DNA from: an uncultured Lachnospiraceae bacterium | Lineage (GTDB): Bacteria; Bacillota; Clostridia; Lachnospirales; Lachnospiraceae | Assembly: GCA_910588885.1 (NCBI GenBank) | Contig: CAJUSQ010000056.1 | Location: forward strand, 1-18,185 | Length of the DNA stretch: 18,185 bases | Direction of reading: 5' to 3' | Shown: positions 1 to 7,250 of the stretch, one piece after another | How the letters are laid out: each line of letters begins with the position of its first letter | How positions within the stretch are numbered: the first letter of the stretch is position 1 | Notes under the pieces: generated by a model | Told to the model about the DNA's origin: nothing | Databases searched by the model: none | Seen by the model: the letters and a program-made list of their open reading frames with translations, nothing else | Translations under genes and position numbers: made by a program

Positions 1-1438
1 CAGCCGTCAAATCAAGCTCGTCCATCTGAAGCTCCACCTCGATATGTTGGTCTGAATGAAGTTTGGACAATAAACATACCGTCTCTACCCCCACGGTCTG
101 GGGGAACATATCCACCGGCCGCACCCGTTCCAGCCGATATCCATGGCTGCACAGATATTTCAAATCCCGGGCAAAAGTGGCTGAATCACAGCTTACATAT
201 ACTACCCGTTCCGGATACATCCGCACGATTGTATCCAGGCAGGGCTCCTCGCAGCCTTTTCTGGGCGGGTCAACCACAATCACATCCGGATGCAGCAAAT
301 CTTTTTCAGAGTCCGGCCCGGGCCTTCTATAATATTCCGGTAAAACTTCTTCCGCTTTCCCTTCCAGAAACGTCACATTCCGAATCCCATTTCGTTTCGC
401 ATTGCTCCTGGCATCCTCAATGGCGCGGGGCACAATTTCCACTCCGATTACCTTACGGGCATGACGGGCCAGAAACAGAGAAATCGTTCCGATGCCGCAG
501 TACAGATCCCATACGGTTTCCGTTCCGGTCAGGCCGGCAAACTCCAGCGCGGTCCGGTATAGCTTCCCGGTCTGTTCTGGATTGACCTGATAAAAGGAAA
601 GCGGGGAAATCTGATAGGTAAGCGTTTCAATGGAATCCGTAATGTATTCTTTTCCCCAAAGAAGGATCAGCTCATCCCCTAAAATTACATTGGTTTTTTT
701 CCGATTTACATTCAAGGTAATGCTGGCCATCCCTTTCAGTTTACATAACACATCGACCAATTTCTCCGCATGGGGAAGCTTTTTTCCGTTTATAATCAGG
801 CAGACCATAATTTCTCCGGAAACATGGCCCGTTCGAATCAGGATGTGCCGCACCAGCCCTGTGCCTGCTGCCTCCTCGTAAGGCTTTATTCCATATTTTT
901 CCATAAACTCAATCACAAGATCCAGGATCTCCCCATTGACCTCTGCTCCCAGATGGCAGTCCCGGTTCGGCACAATCCGGTGGGAGCGGCTGACATAAAA
1001 TCCGGCGATTATCCGTCCTTCTTTATCATATCCCACCGGGTATTGGGCTTTATTACGATAACAAAAAGGCTCCTCCATCCCGATTATGGGCTCCAGAACC
1101 TTTTCTGCCTCCTGAAAACCGCCGATGCGTTCCAGGTTATTCTTCACTTTATTTTCTTTCCACTCCAGCTGCTTCCGGTAGTCCAGGGCCTGCAACTGGC
1201 AGCCGCCGCATTGCCGGTAAACGGCACAACGGGGCGTTACCCGGAAGGGGGAGGGTTTTCGTACCTCCACCAGCCGGGCATATCCGTAGTTCTTCTTCAT
1301 TTTCATGACTTTTACCAGAACTTCATCCCCGATTACGGCATCCTTCACAAACAGTGTAGCGTCCTCTGCCTTTCCGATTCCCGCCCCGTCAATCCCCATG
1401 TCATGTATGAAAAGTTCACAAGTATCGTTCTTTTTCAA
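1..1438 (-). CDS. rlmD: 23S rRNA (uracil-5-)-methyltransferase RlmD/RumA family, 3' end cut by window edge
   Basis: SAM-dependent methyltransferase that makes 5-methyluridine in 23S rRNA. 479 residues are visible on the minus strand from a TTG start. A TRAM-like beta domain fills residues 1-65. Cysteines C71, C77 and C80 (CAVYRQCGGCQ) plus C161 match the four ligands of the RumA [4Fe-4S] cluster. The Rossmann part has the SAM motif DLYCGIGTISLF (311-322), VDPPRKG (389-395), the nucleophile C417 in YVSCDS, and E452 in VGVETV as likely general base. The family normally ends near K459; here the frame continues with LHSDQHIEVELQMDELDLTA to the edge without a stop. The TTG is chosen because an in-frame TAG lies shortly upstream and no ATG precedes the conserved KKNDTCELFIHDMG start; AGGAG lies about 11 nt before it. 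It is the last visible gene of the operon with yhaM. Family is certain; target base U1939 is inferred. Confidence 0.93.
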   Translation of the reverse strand, partial: MKKNDTCELFIHDMGIDGAGIGKAEDATLFVKDAVIGDEVLVKVMKMKKNYGYARLVEVRKPSPFRVTPRCAVYRQCGGCQLQALDYRKQLEWKENKVKNNLERIGGFQEAEKVLEPIIGMEEPFCYRNKAQYPVGYDKEGRIIAGFYVSRSHRIVPNRDCHLGAEVNGEILDLVIEFMEKYGIKPYEEAAGTGLVRHILIRTGHVSGEIMVCLIINGKKLPHAEKLVDVLCKLKGMASITLNVNRKKTNVILGDELILLWGKEYITDSIETLTYQISPLSFYQVNPEQTGKLYRTALEFAGLTGTETVWDLYCGIGTISLFLARHARKVIGVEIVPRAIEDARSNAKRNGIRNVTFLEGKAEEVLPEYYRRPGPDSEKDLLHPDVIVVDPPRKGCEEPCLDTIVRMYPERVVYVSCDSATFARDLKYLCSHGYRLERVRPVDMFPQTVGVETVCLLSKLHSDQHIEVELQMDELDLTA

Positions 1439-1488
1439 AATCCCATGTTCTCCTATCTATAATCAAACCATTTGCATATTTCTGCCGC

Positions 1489-2436
1489 TTACAGGCTGCT
1501 GCGGCGGATATTCGATTCAAACAGCCGGTTATACCCCAGCCATTCACAGCTTCCTGCCGGAACGGCTCCAAAGGCTTCCTTCATCGTCTGCATTTTCGCA
1601 TCTATATTGTCTGCAAAGCTTAAGGCCACGGCTTCCGGAAGCGCCGGCTTTTTGGGGGAACCGAATTCCAATTCTCCCTGGTGTGCCAGGATGCAGTGCT
1701 TTAATTCTGCCGCCAGCTTTTTGGGGAACCCTTCGATCTTTCGAATCCCTTCTCCCACCAGCTCCGAGCCGATCACCACATGGCCCAGCAGCTGTCCGTC
1801 ATCCGTATAATCATTGGCCGGGAAGGGGGAAATCTCCTCCAGCTTCCCCACATCGTGGAAAATCGCCGCCGATATAATTAAATCACGATTTAATATATTG
1901 TAGGTATCTGCCAAATGACAGCACAGCTTAGCAACACTTAGGGTATGCTCAAGCAACCCTCCCACAAACCCATGATGGATCCTTTTAGCGGCGCTGTGAA
2001 ATTTAAATCGTTTTGCAAAGTCTTTGTCCGCCGCAAAAAAGCTTTCCGCCAATTTCTTCAAATACGGGTTTTTCAAGCTTCCAATCAATTCCAGCAGTTC
2101 CCGGTACATCACTTCCACGTCTTGTTCACTGACCGGAAGATAGTCCTGGGGGTTGTATTCTTCACTGCGGGCCTTCCGCACCCGTTTCACATTCAGCTGA
2201 AGGGCCCCCTGGAAACTTACCACATCTCCCATCACGTCAATGTAATCCAGCACTTCAAAATTATCAATGCCCTGGGAATGGGGGTCCCATATTTTTGCAT
2301 CCAAAATCCCGGTTTTATCCTGAAGCGTCAGGGATTCATACTGCTTGCCGTTTTTCGTTACGGCGCTTTGCTTGTTTTTACACAGGTAGATGGCAGCGAC
2401 ACGCTCCCCCTCCCGTAAGGTTTCGATATATTTCAT
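1489..2436 (-). CDS. yhaM: 3'-5' exoribonuclease YhaM (OB-fold plus HD domain)
   Basis: Cytoplasmic 3'-5' exoribonuclease of Firmicutes that trims short RNA (and DNA) ends. The protein is 315 aa, nearly the same length as Bacillus YhaM. Residues 1-90 form an OB-fold nucleic-acid-binding domain (tract SLTLQDKTGILDAKIW). An HD metal-dependent phosphohydrolase domain follows: H164 in GGLLEHTL, the HD pair H194-D195 in FHDVGK, H219, H252 in ILAHQGE, and D276 in FADNIDA are the expected metal ligands. I placed the start at MKYIETL because GGAGG lies 6 nt upstream; an extension to MWRKF would swallow that site. The upstream htrA-like gene ends 22 nt before this start, so the two are co-transcribed, and rlmD follows after 50 nt. 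All expected metal ligands are present, so it should be active. Confidence 0.95.
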   Translation of the reverse strand: MKYIETLREGERVAAIYLCKNKQSAVTKNGKQYESLTLQDKTGILDAKIWDPHSQGIDNFEVLDYIDVMGDVVSFQGALQLNVKRVRKARSEEYNPQDYLPVSEQDVEVMYRELLELIGSLKNPYLKKLAESFFAADKDFAKRFKFHSAAKRIHHGFVGGLLEHTLSVAKLCCHLADTYNILNRDLIISAAIFHDVGKLEEISPFPANDYTDDGQLLGHVVIGSELVGEGIRKIEGFPKKLAAELKHCILAHQGELEFGSPKKPALPEAVALSFADNIDAKMQTMKEAFGAVPAGSCEWLGYNRLFESNIRRSSL

Positions 2437-2457
2437 AAATTTCCTCCACATTTTTGT

Positions 2458-3885
2458 TTATTGCAATACCCCTACTGTAGCATTGAACTCCAGTTCGATA
2501 TATTCGTTGCCATTTTGGCGCATTACGGTAAGCTTCAGCTGCTGTTCCGGCTCTAACGCCTGCAGCCGCTTCGTATATTCCTCTACGGTCAAAACCTCCT
2601 CCCCGTCCATTGCAATAATGACATCTGCTTCCTGCAGCCCCACATCCATAGCCGGAGAAGGGATATCAGTTTCCACACTCTTAATGTATACGCCTTTCGG
2701 CAGTCCGAAATCCCGGGCAATCTCATCGGTAACGGTACTCACCTTTACCCCCAGATAAGGAATCGCCCGTCCGTTGGACAAATCCCCAATGATCCCTTTC
2801 AGCTGGGAGATAGACAATGCGGTCAGGGTATTCTGATCCCCTTCGCTGCTGTAGCCTTGCATGACAAGTCCCACCACTTCTCCGTTCAAGTTCACCAGCA
2901 CACCGCTGCCCTTCGTACTTCCCATAATGTCCGTGGTAAAAATCGTATAACTGCTGTCCCAGACGGAAACCGTATTACTGGAAGAGGTAATCGTCCCGCA
3001 CAAAATGGAATACGTAACGCCCAGGGGGCTTCCAATGGCAATCACCACCGTCCCCTGAGTGATGGCAAGGGAATTCCCAAGCACAGCCACATCAATTTTC
3101 CCCAGCGTTTCTTCCGAAATATCTGCCAGGGCCACGCTGATAATGGCAATCCCGGTATTCCCGTCATATTTTTTCAGGACCCCGGGAGCAATCTCGTCGT
3201 TGATAAAGGTAATCTCAATGGCTTCCGCGTTGGTGATCACCTTTTTTTCCGTTAAAATCAAAAGTTCCTGGCCGTTATTGGCAATAATCAGGCCGGAAGC
3301 CTGGTTCTCGCTTTCATAAGCCGAATCAAACCAGTCCATATTGCTGGTTACCCCGGTCACCGTAACCACAGAGCGGTTTCCCTTCTTCCCGATGGCATAC
3401 AGCTTATTTTGCAGAATCTGGTAATCTTCGATTTCCAGTTCCTTTTCTATATAGACAGGTTCCGGTTCCTCGGCTGTTCCCTGCCCGTCTCCTGTCCCGG
3501 GCTGCCCGCTGCCGTCCGACGGATTGGAATTTCCCGGTTCTCCGGTTATTCCTTCCGTACCCTGCAGGCCCCCGGCCACAAAATTCGCGGCCGTACTCGA
3601 ACTGACGTTCCCATCTCCTTCCGCTAATCCGTTGTTTTCCTCCTCCCGCTGATCCGGAGGAAACGTCACCGTATGGTCTGGTTCAGGTTCCATCAGCTTT
3701 TCCAGCTTCGGCTTCGCCGCCACAAAAGTAATGCAGGATACCAGTCCGAACAAAATCCCGCAAAAAGCAACCCATGCAATTTTATGGGCCAATTTTCGTT
3801 TATTTACAGGCTTTTCCTTAATTTTCTCATTAATAAATGAAAATTCTTGGTTTTGTTCTTCATTCTTTTGATTTCGTTCTTCCAT
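2458..3885 (-). CDS. Membrane-anchored HtrA/DegP-like (S1C) protein with PDZ domain; catalytic triad lost
   Basis: 475 aa. A short cytoplasmic N-terminus (1-34) ends in KEKPVNKRK, then one membrane helix (about 37-57), a Gly/Pro/Glu-rich linker (65-143) that probably crosses the cell wall, a trypsin-fold domain (about 155-370), and a PDZ domain (375-470; YLGVKV, GVYIKSV, GLQEADVI). The fold is clear from IAIGSPLG (283-290) and GSGVLVNLNGEVVGL (326-340). The usual His of TNNHVV is K215 in TEKKVI, the usual Asp of TDLAVL is G245 in TGIAII, and GNSGGPL is replaced by STKGSGVL. Proteolysis is therefore unlikely; a chaperone, adaptor or peptide-binding role through PDZ is inferred. Start MEERNQK has GGAGG 6 nt upstream; the longer frame to 4107 would run through the promoter. 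First gene of the yhaM-rlmD operon. Confidence 0.88.
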   Translation of the reverse strand: MEERNQKNEEQNQEFSFINEKIKEKPVNKRKLAHKIAWVAFCGILFGLVSCITFVAAKPKLEKLMEPEPDHTVTFPPDQREEENNGLAEGDGNVSSSTAANFVAGGLQGTEGITGEPGNSNPSDGSGQPGTGDGQGTAEEPEPVYIEKELEIEDYQILQNKLYAIGKKGNRSVVTVTGVTSNMDWFDSAYESENQASGLIIANNGQELLILTEKKVITNAEAIEITFINDEIAPGVLKKYDGNTGIAIISVALADISEETLGKIDVAVLGNSLAITQGTVVIAIGSPLGVTYSILCGTITSSSNTVSVWDSSYTIFTTDIMGSTKGSGVLVNLNGEVVGLVMQGYSSEGDQNTLTALSISQLKGIIGDLSNGRAIPYLGVKVSTVTDEIARDFGLPKGVYIKSVETDIPSPAMDVGLQEADVIIAMDGEEVLTVEEYTKRLQALEPEQQLKLTVMRQNGNEYIELEFNATVGVLQ

Positions 3886-3903
3886 AGGCCGCCTCCTACC
3901 GCT

Positions 3904-3932
3904 ATTATACTTTTTTCCGGGCCGTGTTGCAA
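3904..3932 (-). promoter_or_regulatory. Sigma-A-type promoter for the htrA-like/yhaM/rlmD operon
   Basis: On the minus strand the -35 box TTGCAA (3932-3927), a 17-nt spacer and a perfect -10 box TATAAT (3909-3904) are visible. The predicted start of transcription near 3897 lies at the Shine-Dalgarno (GGAGG, 3896-3892), giving a 5' leader of only about 12-15 nt before the ATG at 3885. Confidence 0.8.
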
Positions 3933-3940
3933 GATTTTTA

Positions 3941-3969
3941 TTTACCTGGCCCCCTGTGCATGATACAAT
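3941..3969 (+). promoter_or_regulatory. Sigma-A-type promoter for mutS2, extended -10
   Basis: The -35-like box TTTACC (3941-3946), a 17-nt spacer and TACAAT (3964-3969) preceded by TG-A (extended -10) are visible, with T/A-rich sequence upstream of the -35. Transcription is predicted to start near 3976, giving a leader of about 107 nt. It is back to back with the leftward promoter, the two -35 boxes being only 8 bp apart. Confidence 0.7.
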
Positions 3970-3976
3970 AAAGATA

Positions 3977-3998
3977 CTGTTCACACAGGTCTGAACAG
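3977..3998 (+). promoter_or_regulatory. Hairpin at the 5' end of the mutS2 leader
   Basis: CTGTTCA (3977-3983) pairs perfectly with TGAACAG (3992-3998) around an 8-nt loop. It begins within a base or two of the predicted transcription start, so the mRNA would carry a 5'-terminal stem-loop. Such structures are known to protect mRNAs from 5'-end-dependent decay; that role here is inferred. Confidence 0.5.
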
Positions 3999-4049
3999 AA
4001 ACACAAGGAAGGCATGTTTCTGCCGGGCCGGGAAAATGGCTGCGGAAAT

Positions 4050-4063
4050 TATGGCCGGCCATA
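4050..4063. repeat. 14-bp perfect palindrome TATGGCCGGCCATA before the mutS2 start
   Basis: A perfect 14-bp palindrome sits just upstream of the mutS2 Shine-Dalgarno (AAGGGGG) in the untranslated leader. It could be a site for a dimeric DNA-binding protein or chance; no matching second copy was seen in the window. Confidence 0.4.
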
Positions 4064-4082
4064 TGTGGAAGGGGGATTTTCG

Positions 4083-6461
4083 ATGAATGAAAGAGCATTG
4101 CGAACATTAGAATATAACAAAATAATCACACAATTGACCGAACAGGCTACCAGCGCCGCCGGAAAGGAATTATGCCGGGCCCTGATGCCTTCCGTAGATT
4201 TGGAGGAAATTCAGCTGGCCCAGCGGCAGACAGCGGATGCCCTGTCCCGCATTTACCGGAAGGGCTCCTTATCCTTTTATGGCAACCACGACCTGGGGGC
4301 TTCCGTAAAGCGTCTGGAAATCGGCGGCACGCTGGGAATCGAAGAGCTGCTGCGGCTTTGTTCCCTGCTGGAGGTTACGAAACGCGCCAAGCAGTATTCC
4401 CGGGGCGAACGGGAAGAGGATATTACGGATTCTTTGGAGGAATTTTTCCGGGATCTGGAACCGCTGACCCCGCTTCATGATGAAATTCGAAGATGCATCA
4501 TCTCCGAGGATGAAATTGCGGACGATGCCAGTACAGGACTGAAAAATGTCCGGCGTTCCATCCGTTCCATCAATGACAAGATCCATGGCCAGATGAATGC
4601 CATGCTGAACAATACGAATACCCGGAACCATCTGCAGGACGCTATTATTACCATGCGGAACGGACGGTACTGCCTGCCGGTGAAGGCCGAAGCAAAGGGG
4701 CAGGTCCCGGGCATGATCCACGACCAGTCTTCTACCGGCTCCACACTTTTTATTGAACCGATGGCAGTTGTAAAATTAAATAACGATTTAAAAGAGCTCT
4801 TTTTAAAGGAACAAGAGGAGATTGCGGCTATTTTAGCAGCTCTAAGCAATCTTGCAGCGGAATATATCTACAATATCCGGGAAAATCACCGTCTGCTCAC
4901 CCGGCTGGATTTTATATTTGCCAAAGCCTCTCTGGCAAAGCTTTACAACGGCACGGCTCCTGCTTTTAACACCCAGGGGCGCATCCGAATCCGTAAGGGG
5001 CGCCATCCTCTGCTGGATGCCAAAAAAGTGGTGCCCATTGATATCCATCTGGGGGAGGACTTCGACTTATTAATTGTCACGGGCCCCAATACCGGAGGAA
5101 AAACCGTTTCTTTGAAAACCGTGGGGCTTTTCACCCTGATGGGCCAGGCCGGCCTTCACATTCCGGCCGCGGACCGCTCCCAGCTGGCTGTGTTTGACAG
5201 CGTATACGCAGACATTGGCGACGAGCAGAGTATTGAGCAGAGCCTTAGTACTTTCTCCTCTCATATGAAAAATATAATCTCGATTTTAGAAAAAGTATCC
5301 TACCGTTCCCTGGTACTGTTTGACGAGCTTTGTGCCGGAACAGACCCCACGGAGGGAGCCGCCCTGGCAATCTCCATTTTATCCAGGCTTCATGAAATGG
5401 GGGTGCGCACCATGGCCACCACCCATTACAGCGAACTGAAGGTTTTCGCCCTCTCCGCACCGGGCGTAGAAAATGCCTGCTGTGAATTTTCCGTAGAAAC
5501 CCTAAGCCCCACCTATCGGCTTCTCATCGGAGTTCCCGGAAAAAGCAACGCCTTTGCCATTTCCGGAAAACTGGGGCTTTCTGATGATCTCATTACAGAC
5601 GCAAAAAGCCGCATGGACGTACAGGACGAAAGCCTGGAGGATTTAATTGCGAATCTGGAAACAAACCGTATTGCAATCGAAAAAGATAAACTGGAAATCC
5701 AACAGTATAAGAGTGAAATCGAAGCTTTAAAGCAAAAGCTGGAGCAGAAGCAGGAACGTCTGGACAGCCAACGGGAAAAAATCATCCGTCAGGCCAACGA
5801 AGAAGCTCATGCGATCCTGCGGGAAGCCAAGGAAGTCGCCGACGAAACCATTAAGAATTTCCATAAATTCGGCAAGGCAAACGTTTCCGCAAAGGAGATG
5901 GAGCAGGAGCGGACTCGTCTCAGAGGAAAGATGAATCAGGTGGAAAAGAATATGGCCCTCAAGCAGCCCCAGCCCCCGGCGAACCACAAAGCGCCGAAAA
6001 AGCTCCGGATCGGGGATTCCGTAAAGGTTCTCAGCATGAACCTGAAGGGTACCGTCCACACACTTCCCAATGACAAAGGCGATTTATACGTACAAATGGG
6101 AATTTTACGATCTTTGGTAAATATAAAAGACTTAGTATTATTGGAAGACCCCTCCCCCTTGGGCAGCAAACAGAAGAGTACCGGAGCCGGAAAGCTGAAA
6201 ATGTCCAAATCCTTAAGTGTTTCCACTGAAATCAACTTGATTGGCCATACGGTAGACGAAGCCCTGGCCTTATTGGACAAATACCTGGACGACGCTTATC
6301 TGGCCCACATGCCCTCTGTCCGGGTCGTACACGGAAAAGGTACCGGAGCTCTCCGGAATGCGGTTCACGGCCATCTGAAGCGTTTGAAATATGTAAAATC
6401 TTATCGCCTGGGGGAATTCGGGGAAGGCGATTCCGGCGTCACAATCGTGGAGTTTCAATAA
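4083..6461 (+). CDS. mutS2: Endonuclease MutS2 / ribosome-associated MutS2 ATPase
   Basis: 792 aa, the normal MutS2 length. MutS2 lacks the MutS mismatch-recognition domain; in Bacillus it acts on collided ribosomes and has also been tied to recombination control. Visible parts: a core/lever region (1-310), the ATPase with Walker A GPNTGGKT (334-341), the signature around STFSSHMKNI, and Walker B LVLFDE (D414, E415) followed by LCAGTDPTEGAA. A long charged coiled coil (about 520-610) comes next, then a KOW-like beta region (LRIGDSVKVLSMNLKGTV), then a C-terminal Smr domain (about 715-792). In Smr the loop HGKGTG (750-755) is intact, but the usual LDLRG reads INLIG (717-721). Start MNERALRTLEY is chosen because AAGGGGG lies 7 nt upstream; an in-frame ATG at 4014 would add 23 unrelated residues. 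The gene has its own promoter and leader. Confidence 0.95.
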   Translation: MNERALRTLEYNKIITQLTEQATSAAGKELCRALMPSVDLEEIQLAQRQTADALSRIYRKGSLSFYGNHDLGASVKRLEIGGTLGIEELLRLCSLLEVTKRAKQYSRGEREEDITDSLEEFFRDLEPLTPLHDEIRRCIISEDEIADDASTGLKNVRRSIRSINDKIHGQMNAMLNNTNTRNHLQDAIITMRNGRYCLPVKAEAKGQVPGMIHDQSSTGSTLFIEPMAVVKLNNDLKELFLKEQEEIAAILAALSNLAAEYIYNIRENHRLLTRLDFIFAKASLAKLYNGTAPAFNTQGRIRIRKGRHPLLDAKKVVPIDIHLGEDFDLLIVTGPNTGGKTVSLKTVGLFTLMGQAGLHIPAADRSQLAVFDSVYADIGDEQSIEQSLSTFSSHMKNIISILEKVSYRSLVLFDELCAGTDPTEGAALAISILSRLHEMGVRTMATTHYSELKVFALSAPGVENACCEFSVETLSPTYRLLIGVPGKSNAFAISGKLGLSDDLITDAKSRMDVQDESLEDLIANLETNRIAIEKDKLEIQQYKSEIEALKQKLEQKQERLDSQREKIIRQANEEAHAILREAKEVADETIKNFHKFGKANVSAKEMEQERTRLRGKMNQVEKNMALKQPQPPANHKAPKKLRIGDSVKVLSMNLKGTVHTLPNDKGDLYVQMGILRSLVNIKDLVLLEDPSPLGSKQKSTGAGKLKMSKSLSVSTEINLIGHTVDEALALLDKYLDDAYLAHMPSVRVVHGKGTGALRNAVHGHLKRLKYVKSYRLGEFGEGDSGVTIVEFQ

Positions 6462-6487
6462 GAACAACTTTTCCGGGAATCCTGACG

Positions 6488-6521
6488 GCGGGAAATGGCA
6501 GCTGAAACTGCTGTTTCCCGC
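6488..6521 (+). promoter_or_regulatory. Strong intercistronic hairpin between mutS2 and the response regulator
   Basis: Fourteen consecutive pairs (12 Watson-Crick, two G-U) close a 6-nt loop, from GCGGGAAATGGCAG (6488-6501) to CTGCTGTTTCCCGC (6508-6521). No uninterrupted T-run follows (the next bases are AAACACGTATTTTG), so it is not a textbook terminator. It may attenuate read-through or set a processing point separating mutS2 from the two-component genes. Confidence 0.6.
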
Positions 6522-6548
6522 AAACACGTATTTTGAAAGGAGGATGTT

Positions 6549-7250
6549 ATGGCAGCAAAACAAAAAATACTAGTTGTAGACGACGATGTCAATATCGCAG
6601 AATTAATTTCCTTATATCTAATCAAGGAATGCTATGATACCAGGATGGTCCATGACGGGGAAGAGGCCCTGCAGGTTTTCGAGCAGTACCAGCCCAACCT
6701 GATTTTGCTGGATTTGATGCTTCCGGGCATTGACGGCTACCAGGTCTGCCGGGAAATCCGTACCAAATCCAATGTCCCCATCATCATGCTCTCCGCAAAA
6801 GGTGAAATTTTTGACAAAGTCCTGGGCCTGGAGCTGGGCGCAGACGATTATATGATCAAGCCCTTTGACTCCAAGGAACTGGTTGCCCGGGTGAAAGCCG
6901 TCCTCCGGCGTTACCAGCCGGTCAAGCAGGAATCCCATTCCCCGGATATCAAATGTGTGGAATATCCGGACCTGACCGTCAATCAGACCAATTATTCCGT
7001 TATTTACTGTGGAAAAACCATTGATATGCCGCCAAAGGAGCTGGAGCTATTGTATTTCCTGGCCTCTTCACCCAATCAGGTGTTTACCCGGGAACAGCTT
7101 TTAGACCATATCTGGGGTTATGAATACATCGGGGATACCCGGACCGTAGATGTCCATGTAAAGCGTCTTAGAGAGAAAATCAAGGATCATGCTTCCTGGA
7201 GCCTTGCTACCGTCTGGGGCATTGGCTATAAATTCGAGGTAAAATCGTGA
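6549..7250 (+). CDS. Two-component response regulator, OmpR/PhoB family
   Basis: 233-aa cytoplasmic transcription factor activated by phosphorylation. The receiver domain (6-120) has the acidic pocket D11-D13, phosphoacceptor D55 in LLDLMLPG, switch residue S82 in MLSA and K104 in IKPF. The C-terminal winged-helix domain (about 135-230) shows the family motifs KELELLYFLASSPNQVFTRE, HIWGYEY, RTVDVHVKRLREK and TVWGIGYKF. An excellent Shine-Dalgarno AAAGGAGG stands 5 nt before the ATG. Its stop overlaps the kinase start by 4 nt, so the two are translationally coupled and form a cognate pair. It resembles the PhoP/ResD/WalR group, but the sequence does not identify the regulon, so I give no gene name. 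No promoter of its own was seen; it may be read from the mutS2 promoter. Confidence 0.95.
   Translation: MAAKQKILVVDDDVNIAELISLYLIKECYDTRMVHDGEEALQVFEQYQPNLILLDLMLPGIDGYQVCREIRTKSNVPIIMLSAKGEIFDKVLGLELGADDYMIKPFDSKELVARVKAVLRRYQPVKQESHSPDIKCVEYPDLTVNQTNYSVIYCGKTIDMPPKELELLYFLASSPNQVFTREQLLDHIWGYEYIGDTRTVDVHVKRLREKIKDHASWSLATVWGIGYKFEVKS

Noticed and set aside
770..1462. 230-codon plus-strand open frame
   Set aside because: It is antisense to rlmD, whose protein is clearly conserved; no ribosome site and no recognisable motif.
1945..2418. 157-codon plus-strand open frame
   Set aside because: Antisense to yhaM; no ribosome site or homology.
4014..4082. In-frame upstream ATG that would lengthen MutS2 by 23 aa
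   Set aside because: AAGGAAGG is only 1 nt from that ATG, and MutS2 homologues start at the MNERALRTLEY equivalent.
3886..4107. N-terminal extension of the HtrA-like frame to 4107
   Set aside because: It would run through both promoters and ignore the ideal GGAGG site before MEERNQK.
4269..4721. Minus-strand open frames inside mutS2
   Set aside because: Shadows of the conserved MutS2 coding sequence.
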